64,000 nucleotides of DNA, taken from the NCBI GenBank assembly GCA_051881435.1, contig JBJEPW010000002.1, positions 1 to 64,000 of the forward strand. The letters are read 5' to 3'. The notes under the pieces were generated by a model. It was not told the origin of the DNA, did not search any database, and saw only the letters and a program-made list of their open reading frames with translations. Position numbers and translations under genes: made by a program. Positions 24,888 to 33,697 of the stretch are shown in pieces. Within the stretch, counting starts at the first letter, position 1. Each line of letters begins with the position of its first letter. This DNA is from Fimenecus sp051881435 (GTDB taxonomy: Bacteria; Bacillota; Clostridia; Oscillospirales; Acutalibacteraceae).

Positions 24888-26483
24888 TTATGTCTCGTCG
24901 GAAAGTACTGCCTCGGCGCACTTTACGCCGTCAACAGCCGCTGAAACAATCCCCCCTGCATAGCCTGCACCCTCGCCGCAGGGATAAAGTCCTCTTATAT
25001 TCGTCTGATAAAACTCGTCGCGGAGAATTCTTACGGGAGATGAGCTTCTCGTTTCGGGAGCAGTGAGCACCGCCTCAGCCATGGCAAAGCCGGGGAGTTT
25101 TTTATCCATCTGCACCAAGGCGTCACGCATTGTATCCACAACCTTTTTGGGCAAAACAAGACTTATATCGCTCATTGTTACGCCTGTTGGGAATGTGGGT
25201 TTTACAGCACCCAAACGGGTTGACTTTCTGTTTTCGAGAAAATCGCCTACTAACTGTGCAGGGGCTGTGTAATCGCCACCGCCCAAAGCGAACGCCTTTT
25301 CCTCGATTTCTCTTTGAAGCCGGAACCCCGAAAGAGGGTGCTCATCGGGAAAATCCGCAGGCTCAACACCCACCAAAACCGCTGAATTGGCATTTTCGCC
25401 GTTTCTTGCATACTCGCTCATACCGTTTGTGACAACGCCGCCCTCTTGGGAAGATGCACACACCACCGTACCGCCGGGGCACATACAAAATGTATATGCT
25501 CCTCTGCCGTGAGGGGGATGGCAGGCGAGTTTATAGTCCGCCGCTTTAAGCATGGGGTGGTTTTTATACTTACCGTACTGACAATCGTTAATCATTTCCT
25601 GCGGGTGCTCAATTCTGGCTCCCACCGAAAAGGGCTTTTGCATCATATTTATGCCCTTACCGTAAAGCATTTCTATTGTATCCTTTGCAGAGTGGCCGAT
25701 GGAGAGGATAAGAGAATCTGTTTCAATATCTTTTTCTCTGCCGTTTTTATCCCTTACAGTAACGCCGTGTATAAATCCGTTGGCAACAATTATATTTACA
25801 AGCTGTGTTTCAAAAAGAACTGTTCCGCCCAAGGAAATTATTTCTTCACGGATATTTTTTACAACGCCTTTCAGCTTATCCGTACCGATATGGGGCTTTG
25901 CGTTATACAAAATATCATCGGGAGCGCCGTGGGACACAAATTCCTCAAACACAAAGCGGCAGCGGCTGTCTTTTATGCCCGTTGTCAGCTTACCGTCGGA
26001 GAATGTTCCTGCTCCGCCCTCGCCGTACTGAATATTCGAGGTTTCATCAAGAACTCTTGTGCTCCAAAAACGGTTTACATCGGCAGTACGGCTTTCAACA
26101 TCTCTGCCCCGTTCGATAACTATTGGGCAATGTCCGCTCCGTGCCAGAATAAGAGAGGCAAACATTCCCGCAGGGCCGAAGCCTGCCACAACAGGCGGCA
26201 AGGTGCTTTTCCGTTTTGATTGGGGCGCGGTATAAGAATACTTTTCGCATTTGCTTACTCTTGATGTATTGAGAGACGCAAGGATTTTATCCTCATCGCC
26301 GTCCACGGTTACATCCGCCGTATAGACAAAGTGCACCTCACCCTTGCGGCAATCCACGCTCCGTCTGAAAACTTCCGTTTTTAATATTCGGTTTTTATTG
26401 ATTTTCAGCGCCTTTGCCGCTTCGTTTTCAATATCCGAAAAGTCGCTGTCAAGGCTTAGTTTTATTTCATTTATTCTCAGCAT
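24888..26483 (-). CDS. FAD-dependent dehydrogenase, COG2509 type
   Basis: This 531-residue flavoprotein has a ~95-residue N-terminal domain typical of this family, then the Rossmann FAD site VVAGFGPAGMFASLILARSG. IQYGEGGAGTFSDGKL and the C-terminal FAD motif YPCGEGAGYAGGIVSAAVDGVKCAE follow. The reaction is unknown. It overlaps the upstream FAD gene by 17 nt and is the last gene of the feo-linked operon. Confidence 0.82.
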   Translation of the reverse strand: MLRINEIKLSLDSDFSDIENEAAKALKINKNRILKTEVFRRSVDCRKGEVHFVYTADVTVDGDEDKILASLNTSRVSKCEKYSYTAPQSKRKSTLPPVVAGFGPAGMFASLILARSGHCPIVIERGRDVESRTADVNRFWSTRVLDETSNIQYGEGGAGTFSDGKLTTGIKDSRCRFVFEEFVSHGAPDDILYNAKPHIGTDKLKGVVKNIREEIISLGGTVLFETQLVNIIVANGFIHGVTVRDKNGREKDIETDSLILSIGHSAKDTIEMLYGKGINMMQKPFSVGARIEHPQEMINDCQYGKYKNHPMLKAADYKLACHPPHGRGAYTFCMCPGGTVVCASSQEGGVVTNGMSEYARNGENANSAVLVGVEPADFPDEHPLSGFRLQREIEEKAFALGGGDYTAPAQLVGDFLENRKSTRLGAVKPTFPTGVTMSDISLVLPKKVVDTMRDALVQMDKKLPGFAMAEAVLTAPETRSSSPVRILRDEFYQTNIRGLYPCGEGAGYAGGIVSAAVDGVKCAEAVLSDET

Positions 26484-27714
26484 TGTTTATCCTCTCGCCG
26501 ATTGTTCTGCCTGCCGACCGACCTGAGCTCCAAGCCCATTGAAGATTATATCCCCCGCAGTCGCCGTCAACATTTAAGGCTTCGCCGCAGCAGAAAATGT
26601 TATTTACAAGCTTTGATTCCATAGTTTCTGGCTCAAACTGTGAACAATCCGCTCCCCCTGCCGTTACCTGTGCAAAATCAAAGCTTCGGGAATTTTTCAC
26701 CTTTATGCGCCAGCATTTAAGTATTTTTGCCAGCTTTTGGAGTTCATTATCGGCAAGCTCATTTACTCTGCCGTTTACCGCGATTGCGCACTCCTTCATA
26801 AGTGCAATACAGAGCTGTTTATTGATTATACCGCCCAGCATATTTTCACAAAGTCCCGTATCCACCGCGCGGCGTGAAATTAAGTATTCCATTATCTGTT
26901 TTTCGTCAAAATCGGGTGTGACATCAAGGTCTATACATATGTTTTCCGACGGTGAAACGGACACAAATCGGGAAATCTGCATTATGGGTATTCCCGAAAG
27001 TCCGTAATCGGTAAACTGCACCTCGCCGTAATTTTCGAATGCTTTTTCGCCGTCAATTACAAGGTTCATTTTGCAAATTGAACGAACACCTTTAAGCGAC
27101 TTTGTGAAATCGTCGCAGTTAAGAGAAACAAGGGCGGGAACAGGGGGAATAATATTATGCCCCAACATTTTAAGTAGGTCATAGGAATCGCCGTCGGTTC
27201 CGTGCACCTTGGCGGCTTTTCCCCCTGAGGCAATTACTGCATAATCAAAACGGTCGCGGTTATTCACAACGATTTTTACACCCAATGAGGTGTTTATGGT
27301 TTTAAGGTGTACGGCACGGTAATCGCACACGGTCTGCACGCCCAATCTGCCGCACTCAAAGCGCAAAGCGTCCAGCACCGAGGACGCCTGATTTGAAAGA
27401 GGATAAACTCTGCCCTCTTCCTCCGTTCTTGTGTAAAGCCCCATGGAATTGAAAAATTCAATATTGCTTTCGGGGGTAAAGCGGTTTAAGGCAACTTTTG
27501 AAAAAGCCGTATCTCCTCTATAACCCGATGCGACCGAATTCATATTTGTAAGATTACATCTGCCGTTGCCTGTTACGAGAATTTTTTTGCCCACACGGGT
27601 AAGACGCTCCAGCACGGTTACACTCACATCTTCTTTATTTTTCACCGTATGCATAAGCTCTACGGCACAGGCAAGTCCCGAAGCGCCGCCGCCGATAATC
27701 GCTATCTTCGTCAC
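26467..27714 (-). CDS. NAD(P)/FAD-dependent oxidoreductase, HI0933/BaiN-like
   Basis: This 415-residue flavoprotein has the FAD motif IAIIGGGASGLACAVEL, GKKILVTGNGRCNLTN and GGYNLQWAWSSGRSAG near the C-terminus, all typical of the HI0933 family. Relatives include the BaiN bile-acid reductase group, but the substrate here cannot be inferred. It starts three bases after the DtxR-like gene stop and overlaps the next FAD gene, so it belongs to the feo operon. Confidence 0.84.
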   Translation of the reverse strand: MTKIAIIGGGASGLACAVELMHTVKNKEDVSVTVLERLTRVGKKILVTGNGRCNLTNMNSVASGYRGDTAFSKVALNRFTPESNIEFFNSMGLYTRTEEEGRVYPLSNQASSVLDALRFECGRLGVQTVCDYRAVHLKTINTSLGVKIVVNNRDRFDYAVIASGGKAAKVHGTDGDSYDLLKMLGHNIIPPVPALVSLNCDDFTKSLKGVRSICKMNLVIDGEKAFENYGEVQFTDYGLSGIPIMQISRFVSVSPSENICIDLDVTPDFDEKQIMEYLISRRAVDTGLCENMLGGIINKQLCIALMKECAIAVNGRVNELADNELQKLAKILKCWRIKVKNSRSFDFAQVTAGGADCSQFEPETMESKLVNNIFCCGEALNVDGDCGGYNLQWAWSSGRSAGRTIGERINNAENK

Positions 27715-27717
27715 CGC

Positions 27718-28104
27718 TTATCCCTGCCTTTCAAGATATTCGTAAAGCTTTTCAATGGTAACGGGGCTCATTACATGCTCCATTTTGCAGGCATCGTTTT
27801 CTGCATTTTCCTCATCAACCTTTAAGGTATCCATAAGGAAACGCTTGATAAGCTTATGCCTGTGCAAAACATTTGCGGCATAGCTTTCGCCATCGGGAGT
27901 AAGCATAATATCGCCGTAGGTTATATGCTCCAAAAATCCGTTTTGAGTGAGGGTGTTCACCGCGCGGTTTACGCTGGGCTTTGACACCTTCAAAAACTCC
28001 GCGATATCAGTCATTCGCACGCTTCTTGATTTTTGAGAAAGTACAAACACAGCTTCAAGATAATCTTCAAGAGATGAGGTCATATTTTTATTTTTCTTTT
28101 CCAT
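27718..28104 (-). CDS. DtxR/MntR-family metalloregulator, iron-type metal site
   Basis: This 128-residue regulator has a winged HTH (MTDIAEFLKVSKPSVNRAVNTLTQNGFL) and a dimerisation domain, without the C-terminal SH3 domain. Metal ligands are visible: D14-x2-E17, H83 and C106-x2-E109-H110. The Cys in that last motif matches DtxR/IdeR (iron) and not MntR, which has Glu there. The start ATG 28104 lies inside the end of the Cys-rich gene and has SD AAAGGAAA. As a member of the feo operon it is a likely autoregulator. Confidence 0.85.
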   Translation of the reverse strand: MEKKNKNMTSSLEDYLEAVFVLSQKSRSVRMTDIAEFLKVSKPSVNRAVNTLTQNGFLEHITYGDIMLTPDGESYAANVLHRHKLIKRFLMDTLKVDEENAENDACKMEHVMSPVTIEKLYEYLERQG

Positions 28105-28264
28105 TTTCCTTTTCCTTTTCGCAATTACTGCAATTATTATAAGGACAGCCCTCACAGCCTCCGCAGCCGTGACAGCCTCCTTTTTTCTTTTTAAACATTG
28201 AGCGGATAAAAACCGCCATAATCAGAACGGCGACAATCATCACCGCAATATCAATGGGACTCAT
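28088..28264 (-). CDS. FeoB-associated Cys-rich membrane peptide
   Basis: This 58-residue protein has one membrane helix (about 4-20), then RSMFKKKK and a cysteine cluster GGCHGCGGCEGCPYNNCSNC with six cysteines. This is the familiar FeoB-partner architecture. Its ATG overlaps the feoB stop by 4 nt (ATGA), and its 3' end overlaps the DtxR-like gene by 17 nt, so all three are translationally coupled. It may hold or sense iron at the transporter (inference). Confidence 0.87.
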   Translation of the reverse strand: MSPIDIAVMIVAVLIMAVFIRSMFKKKKGGCHGCGGCEGCPYNNCSNCEKEKENGKEK

Positions 28265-30315
28265 AATATCACCCTTGCAAGGTTATATATAACAAATGTT
28301 ATTACATATGCCGTACACGCCTGAAAGCCAAGCGCTAACAATGTCCATTTTCTTGAATTCATTTCTTTTCTTAATGTGGTAACAGCCGCAAAGCAGGGAA
28401 TAAAGAGCAATGCAAACACCATCATTGAATATGCCGCCGCAGGAGTATAGGCAGAGCTTATGGCGGCTGAAATTGATGCGCCCTCACCTGCACCGTAAAG
28501 AATTCCCATTGTTGTGACGATGGACTCACGGGCGACAAGTCCTGTAAGCATTGCCACGGAGGATTTCCAATCGCCGAAACCCAAAGGAGCGAACACGGGA
28601 GCGATAAATGAGCCGATTACGCCTAAAATGCTCTCCTCACTGCTTTCAACATGTTGAAGTGAGAAATTGAAATACTGGCAGAACCATATGATAATACTTG
28701 CGCCGAGAAGCACTGTTCCCGCTTTTGTCATAAAGTCCTTAATCTTATCGTAAAGATGCAGGCAAAGAGTTTTGCCTGTGGGCATTCTGTATGGCGGCAA
28801 TTCCATAACAAAGGGTGCGTGACCGCCCTTTAATACGGTTTTTTGCAAAATGAATGCAGAAGCAATCGCCACAATAAAGCCGAGGGCATAAAGTGAAATG
28901 ACCACAGCACCCCGAACATTGGGGAAAAACGCCATAATAAACATTGAATAAACGGGCATTTTTGCACTGCACGACATAAAGGGAATAAGCATCATTGTGA
29001 GCCTGCGGTCTTTTTCATTTTCCAGCGTTCTTGTTGCCATAATTGCAGGAACGGAACAGCCGAAGCCCATAAGCATAGGAACAAAGGATTTTCCCGAAAG
29101 GCCGATTGTATGGAGAGCTCTGTCCATTATAAACGCCGCGCGGGCCATATATCCGCTGTCTTCAAGTATTGACAGGAAGAAAAACAGCAATAGTATCTGC
29201 GGGAAGAAAGAAAGCACCGTTCCCACACCGGCGATAATACCGTCGCACACAAGCCCCGTTGCCCAATCGGCGGCGTTGTGGCTTATCATAAAGCTGCGGA
29301 CAAGACCTGCAAAATCCTCATTTATCAGTCCGTCCACCAACGATGTCAGGTTTGCGCCCAAAGCACCGAAGGTTATATAGAATATTCCCAGCATAAGCAG
29401 GAAAAATAACGGAATTGCGAAAATCTTATGTGTTACAACACGGTCAATTTTATCGGAAAATGTCATATGCCCCGCCTCATGACTGCGGGTAACCGTCCGC
29501 TGTGTAACGGAGCATATAAACTTATATTTTTGGTCCGCTATAACCATTTCACGGTCGATATTTTCTGTTTCAAGCTCGCTGACTATTGCCTCAATACAGT
29601 TAAGCTGTGTATCGGTTAAATCAAGGGATGTAAGTGTAGGTTCATCGCCCTCGATAAGCTTAACCGCTGACCAGCGGAGCGGCAAATCCTTTGAGGAACA
29701 TTTATCCTTGATAATATTTTCAATGCGATTTACAGCCTCTTTTACCTTACCCGTATAAATATCGGGAGGAGCACACATATTAAGGTGCTTATCTATATGC
29801 TTTTCGGAGGCTTTTTCGTCGCCGTGGACAGCCTCGTGCATTGCGGCGTGCAAAAGCTTGTGTATGCCCGTTCCTTTGCCTGCCGAAATGGGTATAACCT
29901 TTATTCCCAATAAGGAGGAAAGCTTTGCGGTGTCAATGGAATCGCCGTTTTTCTCTATCATATCAATCATATTAAGAGCAATAACCATAGGTATTCCAAG
30001 CTCTGCAAGCTGTAATGAAAGATAAAGATTACGCTCAATATTGGTGGCGTCTACTATATTTATTATAAGGTCGGGCTTTTCGTCTATTATGTAATTTCTT
30101 GTGACGATTTCCTCGGAGGAATATGGTGACAAAGAGTATATTCCCGGCAAATCCACAATATATGCGTTCATATTATCGTGGGTAATTTTTCCCTCTTTTT
30201 TCTCAACGGTAACCCCGGGCCAGTTGCCCACATACTGATTTGAGCCTGTTACGGCGTTAAAAAGAGTTGTTTTGCCGCAGTTGGGATTTCCCGCCAAGGC
30301 ATAACGGTAGCTCAT
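28261..30315 (-). CDS. feoB: Ferrous iron transporter FeoB (second copy)
   Basis: This 684-residue protein has G1 GNPNCGKTTLFN, G3 DLPGIYSLSPYS, G4 NMID and the membrane gate motifs MGFGCSVPAIMATRTL and GLVARESIVTTMGILYG. It is full length and more typical of canonical FeoB than the 14.8-16.9 kb copy. It overlaps feoA upstream by 4 nt and the Cys-rich gene downstream by 4 nt. It imports Fe2+ into the cytoplasm. Confidence 0.95.
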   Translation of the reverse strand: MSYRYALAGNPNCGKTTLFNAVTGSNQYVGNWPGVTVEKKEGKITHDNMNAYIVDLPGIYSLSPYSSEEIVTRNYIIDEKPDLIINIVDATNIERNLYLSLQLAELGIPMVIALNMIDMIEKNGDSIDTAKLSSLLGIKVIPISAGKGTGIHKLLHAAMHEAVHGDEKASEKHIDKHLNMCAPPDIYTGKVKEAVNRIENIIKDKCSSKDLPLRWSAVKLIEGDEPTLTSLDLTDTQLNCIEAIVSELETENIDREMVIADQKYKFICSVTQRTVTRSHEAGHMTFSDKIDRVVTHKIFAIPLFFLLMLGIFYITFGALGANLTSLVDGLINEDFAGLVRSFMISHNAADWATGLVCDGIIAGVGTVLSFFPQILLLFFFLSILEDSGYMARAAFIMDRALHTIGLSGKSFVPMLMGFGCSVPAIMATRTLENEKDRRLTMMLIPFMSCSAKMPVYSMFIMAFFPNVRGAVVISLYALGFIVAIASAFILQKTVLKGGHAPFVMELPPYRMPTGKTLCLHLYDKIKDFMTKAGTVLLGASIIIWFCQYFNFSLQHVESSEESILGVIGSFIAPVFAPLGFGDWKSSVAMLTGLVARESIVTTMGILYGAGEGASISAAISSAYTPAAAYSMMVFALLFIPCFAAVTTLRKEMNSRKWTLLALGFQACTAYVITFVIYNLARVIL

Positions 30316-30545
30316 GCATCCACCTCCACGGTAATTGTCTGCGCTTCACTTTTTCTTATGGAAAGCTCATAACCGCGAACATTGATTTCAATAGGGTCGC
30401 CCATGGGTGCAGTTTTACGCATTATTATCACCGCACCGGGGGTGATTCCCATATCAATGATATGTCGGCGCACGGCACCGAAACTCCCCAGAGATTTTAC
30501 AATGCCTTTCTCCCCCGGGGAAAGCTTATCTACGGTTTTTGTCAT
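30312..30545 (-). CDS. feoA: FeoA-domain protein (second copy)
   Basis: This 77-residue SH3-like protein has LSPGEKGIVKSLGSFGAVRRHIIDMGITPGAVIIMRKTAPMGDP, a classic FeoA sequence. It is the first gene of feoA-feoB-Cys-rich-dtxR-FAD-FAD. A clear promoter and a palindromic operator candidate lie within 80 nt upstream. Confidence 0.93.
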   Translation of the reverse strand: MTKTVDKLSPGEKGIVKSLGSFGAVRRHIIDMGITPGAVIIMRKTAPMGDPIEINVRGYELSIRKSEAQTITVEVDA

Positions 30546-30572
30546 TATATCATAACCTTTACAGTTTAAAAA

Positions 30573-30625
30573 TTAGCATATGATAACTATTTTATATTTT
30601 AGCACTGTGAATCAGTGTCAGTCAA
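30573..30625 (-). promoter_or_regulatory. feo operon promoter with candidate metalloregulator operator
   Basis: On the minus strand TTGACT (30625-30620) and TAAAAT (30601-30596) are 18 bp apart. A near-perfect palindrome TTAGCAT/ATGATAA (30573-30586, one mismatch) lies just after the expected transcription start, a good position for a repressor. A CACTG/CAGTG palindrome lies in the promoter spacer. The DtxR-type protein of the operon is the obvious candidate ligand (inference). Confidence 0.62.
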
Positions 30626-30664
30626 TAGTCATTTAAAATGTTTATGCATATTTTCATAAAAAAA

Positions 30665-30691
30665 TCCCTGTATTCAAAATGAACACAGGGA
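30665..30691 (-). terminator. Terminator of the XRE regulator gene
   Basis: The TCCCTGTNTTC/GAANACAGGGA stem is followed on the minus strand by a run of seven T, right after the XRE gene stop. Confidence 0.85.
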
Positions 30692-30697
30692 ACTGTT

Positions 30698-31045
30698 TTA
30701 ATCCTCTGACTTTAAGGTGATATTTGTTTTGCCTTCAGCTTTCATGATGCGGTATTTTACAATCAAATCTCTTTCCTCTTTTGTAAGCTGAGAAAGATAC
30801 CGTGTATCGGGCTGGTCTTCATAATACATATCGTCATAAACATAATCGGGAAGTATCTTGCCCACAAATTTCTCAATGGAGAGATTGTAAAACTTACTGA
30901 GCTTTGCAATTGTATCAATATCCAACGAGCGCCTGCCGGTTTCATATCCGCAATATGCCGAACGGCTTATTCCCAAAGCGTCGGCAACCTGCTGCTGTGT
31001 AAGCCCGTTTTGGTTTCTGATAATCCGAAGCTGCCTTAACCGCAT
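30698..31045 (-). CDS. XRE-family helix-turn-helix regulator
   Basis: This 115-residue protein has an N-terminal Cro/C1-type HTH: RLRQLRIIRNQNGLTQQQ, VADALGISRSAYCGYETGRR and DIDTIAKLSKFYNLSIEKFV. A short acidic/tyrosine-rich linker and a basic C-terminus follow. The start is ATG 31045 with SD GGGGAGTG; the longer ORF upstream lacks an SD. It is divergent from the hydrolase at 31187, sharing a 140-nt region, and may control it. Confidence 0.85.
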   Translation of the reverse strand: MRLRQLRIIRNQNGLTQQQVADALGISRSAYCGYETGRRSLDIDTIAKLSKFYNLSIEKFVGKILPDYVYDDMYYEDQPDTRYLSQLTKEERDLIVKYRIMKAEGKTNITLKSED

Positions 31046-31132
31046 ACAATCACTCCCCAAAAAATATATGGTAATTATACAATACATTTGTTGCAAAATC
31101 AATACGCCGTTTGAGTATATTCAACTAAATTC

Positions 31133-31161
31133 TTGTAAAAAAACAAAAAATATGATAGAAT
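31133..31161 (+). promoter_or_regulatory. Promoter of the alpha/beta hydrolase at 31187
   Basis: TTGTAA (31133-31138) and TAGAAT (31156-31161) are 17 bp apart, 25 nt before the start codon. Confidence 0.62.
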
Positions 31162-31186
31162 TGAAACAACGTGAGGAGTTGATTGT

Positions 31187-32224
31187 ATGACTGTTGCACT
31201 CATTGTATTGATTTTTGTATTTATATTGTTGATTGTATTTTCGGCTGTAATCCTCAATGCGCCCGGCTTCTCCAAAAGGTGTGAGGGGAACGAAAATCTG
31301 AAATATCTTAAAGCCAAGAATTTTGACAATCTGAACGCCCGCCCCGTAAGCTTTAAATCGAACAAGGGGCAGACGCTTAACGGCTTTTTATACAGCGGCG
31401 CAAAAACGGAAAAGCCAAAGGCTTTGATTGTTTTTTCTCACGGTATGGGAGCAGGTCATTTGAGCTACACCACCGAAATTAACTACTTTGCTCAAAAGGG
31501 ATACACCGTTCTGGCGTATGACAACACGGGCACCTGCACCTCAGAGGGCAAAAGGCTTTACGGATTTGCTCAGGGGATAATCGACCTTAAAGCGGCCCTT
31601 GATTTTGTAAGCACCCGTGAGGATTTAAAAGAGCTTCCTTTATTGATGGCAGGTCATTCCTGGGGTGCATACAGCGTTTGCAATGTTGCCGCGCTGGCGC
31701 AGGATGCGGATATAAAGGGCATTGTTGCTTTTTCGCCCTTCAATTCCGTTAACAAGCTTATAGCTGACTCGGCAAAAGCAAAAATCAAGATTGATATAAG
31801 TTTTTTAAGTCCGTTTTTTGATATTGTTAATCTTTTTAAATTCGGTAAAACGGGAATTTTGCGCTCCTGCGATACAATCGCTTCTAATATGATACCCACT
31901 CTTATTATGCACGGCGGAAACGATATGACGGTAAGCGTGCAGAACAGTCCTGTTGGGCTTAAAAACAGACTTGCATCAAACACCAACGCAAGAACTGTTC
32001 TTTACGAGAGCAAATTCCACAATGTTTATCTTGCCAAGGACGCGGAGCAATATCTCAATGATATTTTCGGGAAAATTGCTTCTCTGCCTGCTGACAGTCG
32101 TGAAGCATACGAGGTTTATCAGTCCATTGATTATTCCCTTATCACCAAAGAGGATTTAACGGTTATGGAAACCGCCTGTTCTTTCTTTGAGGAATGTATA
32201 ATGAAAAGGGACTTTCTGTCTTAA
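31187..32224 (+). CDS. Membrane-anchored alpha/beta hydrolase
   Basis: This 345-residue protein has one N-terminal helix (about 3-24) and an alpha/beta-hydrolase domain. Motifs are FSHGMGAG (oxyanion loop), AGHSWGAYS (nucleophile Ser), HGGNDMTV (acid Asp) and FHNVY (catalytic His). It resembles BAAT/dienelactone-type or lysophospholipase-like hydrolases; the substrate is unknown. SD GTGAGGAG precedes ATG 31187. It is convergent with the Rieske oxidoreductase gene eight bases downstream. Confidence 0.84.
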   Translation: MTVALIVLIFVFILLIVFSAVILNAPGFSKRCEGNENLKYLKAKNFDNLNARPVSFKSNKGQTLNGFLYSGAKTEKPKALIVFSHGMGAGHLSYTTEINYFAQKGYTVLAYDNTGTCTSEGKRLYGFAQGIIDLKAALDFVSTREDLKELPLLMAGHSWGAYSVCNVAALAQDADIKGIVAFSPFNSVNKLIADSAKAKIKIDISFLSPFFDIVNLFKFGKTGILRSCDTIASNMIPTLIMHGGNDMTVSVQNSPVGLKNRLASNTNARTVLYESKFHNVYLAKDAEQYLNDIFGKIASLPADSREAYEVYQSIDYSLITKEDLTVMETACSFFEECIMKRDFLS

Positions 32225-32232
32225 TCCGTACA

Positions 32233-33531
32233 CTAATGCTTCAAATCATCAGTTGCGGGATTTTCTATCAGCTTGCCTTCCTCTGTGAAGCGCGAGCCGT
32301 GGCAGGGACAATCCCATGTATGCTCCGAAGAGTTCCATTTTAAAGCGCAGCCCATATGAGGGCAGCGCTTTTTTGATATTGTGAGCAAATTTGTGACAGC
32401 CTCTGCGCCGTTGATTGCAAGCTGTGGCGTGAAAATGCTCCGTGACGGCGAAAAAACTTCGGCGCAGTCGTTTTGTTTGTCCGTTATCATATCGCAAAGA
32501 ATCTGCGCCGCCGCCATTGATGTGGTCATTCCCCATTTATTAAAGCCCGTTGCCACATAAATATTAGGCAAGGATTTTGAATATCTGCCGATATAAGGAA
32601 CACCGTCAAGGCTCATACAGTCCTGCGTTGCCCAGGCGTATTTTTCGGGGCAATTGGGATAATGGGTTTTTGCAAAAGTGCGAAGCACCCCATAATCTCC
32701 CCCCTGCTTGCCTGTGCGGTGGTCGCCGCCGCCGATTAAAAGATAATCACCGTAATTGCGAAATGACATTCCTTTCGGTGCTTCGTCAACATACATTCCG
32801 TCAATTTGCGGTCCGTTTGAGAGTGCCAGCACATAGGAGCGCTCCTGAAAAAGCTTCAAAAAATACCCGCCGTGTTTATTCATAAAGGGAAAATGGGTTG
32901 CAATGATAAATCTTAATGCCTCTACCTTGCCGCTTGCCGTATAAGCGCAATTATCCCGTATTTCAAACACCTTTGTATGCTCGTATATCGGGAGGTTTTG
33001 GGATAGTGCAGACAAAAGCCTCAAAGGATTAAACTGCGCCTGATTTTTAAATCGGACAGCCCCCTCAATCTCAACAGGAACGGGAATTGTATCGTCAAAT
33101 TCCGCCTTAACGCCCAGCTTTATTAAAGCGCGCATCTCTTTTTCTGCCTTTTCACGGCTCTGTACCGAATAAACCACATTATCACGGGTTTCAAAATCAC
33201 AGGGGATTTTGTCGGCAAGCTTTCGGTATTCCGCCAAAGCCGCTTCGTTTGCGTGCAAATACATTTGCGCTTTTTCAACGCCGAATTTGTTGATTAGTTT
33301 TTCGTAAATAAACCCATGCTGTGAGGTTATTTTCGCGGTGGTATTCTGCGTTACTCCCCTGCATATTCTGTCCGCTTCAAGCAAAATACAGTTTACTCCG
33401 CTTTTTGTAAGCTTATATGCGCAAAGAAGTCCCGCAATGCCGCCGCCCACTACGAGCACATCGGCTTTTTTATCGCCGTTCAAGGTAGGAAATGACGGTA
33501 AAGACGAATTATCTGACCATACTGATAACAT
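32233..33531 (-). CDS. FAD-dependent oxidoreductase with C-terminal Rieske domain
   Basis: This 432-residue fusion has an N-terminal DAO-type FAD domain (VLVVGGGIAGLLCAYKLTKSG; GVPYIGRYS; NIYVATGFNKWGMTTS). A C-terminal Rieske [2Fe-2S] domain carries CPHMGC and CPCHGSRF. It resembles YhfW-type proteins, with a role in electron transfer coupled to amine or hydroxy-acid oxidation; the substrate is unknown. Its start codon directly follows a long perfect hairpin that buries the SD GGGTGA, which implies translational control. Confidence 0.88.
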   Translation of the reverse strand: MLSVWSDNSSLPSFPTLNGDKKADVLVVGGGIAGLLCAYKLTKSGVNCILLEADRICRGVTQNTTAKITSQHGFIYEKLINKFGVEKAQMYLHANEAALAEYRKLADKIPCDFETRDNVVYSVQSREKAEKEMRALIKLGVKAEFDDTIPVPVEIEGAVRFKNQAQFNPLRLLSALSQNLPIYEHTKVFEIRDNCAYTASGKVEALRFIIATHFPFMNKHGGYFLKLFQERSYVLALSNGPQIDGMYVDEAPKGMSFRNYGDYLLIGGGDHRTGKQGGDYGVLRTFAKTHYPNCPEKYAWATQDCMSLDGVPYIGRYSKSLPNIYVATGFNKWGMTTSMAAAQILCDMITDKQNDCAEVFSPSRSIFTPQLAINGAEAVTNLLTISKKRCPHMGCALKWNSSEHTWDCPCHGSRFTEEGKLIENPATDDLKH

Positions 33532-33584
33532 AAAATCACCCGTTTTATTTTAACCGAAAATCCGGATAAAAAACGGGTGATTTT
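33532..33584 (-). promoter_or_regulatory. SD-sequestering hairpin upstream of the Rieske-FAD gene
   Basis: Perfect 15-bp arms AAAATCACCCGTTTT (33532-33546 on the plus strand) and AAAACGGGTGATTTT (33570-33584) enclose a 23-nt loop. On the mRNA the 3' arm contains the SD GGGTGA and ends one base before ATG. The fold would block ribosome access. On the plus strand it is followed by a T run and could also act as a terminator. Confidence 0.72.
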
Positions 33585-33619
33585 TTATAATAAGGAAATT
33601 ATGTTTTTAAAAATTTTTC

Positions 33620-33690
33620 GGGCGATTCGTGAATCGTCCCAACAAGCACCCTTCACTCCTTGTCTCCCCTGAAAGGGGGTGACTGGCAAA
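33620..33690. repeat. Hairpin remnants left of the IS30 element
   Basis: GGGCGATTCGTGAATCGTCCC (33620-33640) belongs to the same stem type as 23089-23104. CTCCCC-TGAA-AGGGG (33664-33677) then GTGACTGGC resembles a partial RE-type repeat end and abuts the IS. Confidence 0.65.
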
Positions 33691-33697
33691 TTGTCAA

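Noticed and set aside
25446..26219. 257-codon ORF opposite the COG2509 gene
   Set aside because: Shadow ORF caused by codon bias of the real gene on the minus strand.
33532..33590. Terminator for a plus-strand transcript
   Set aside because: The arms and a T run fit a terminator on the plus strand, but no plus-strand gene ends nearby, so regulation of the minus-strand gene is the better reading.
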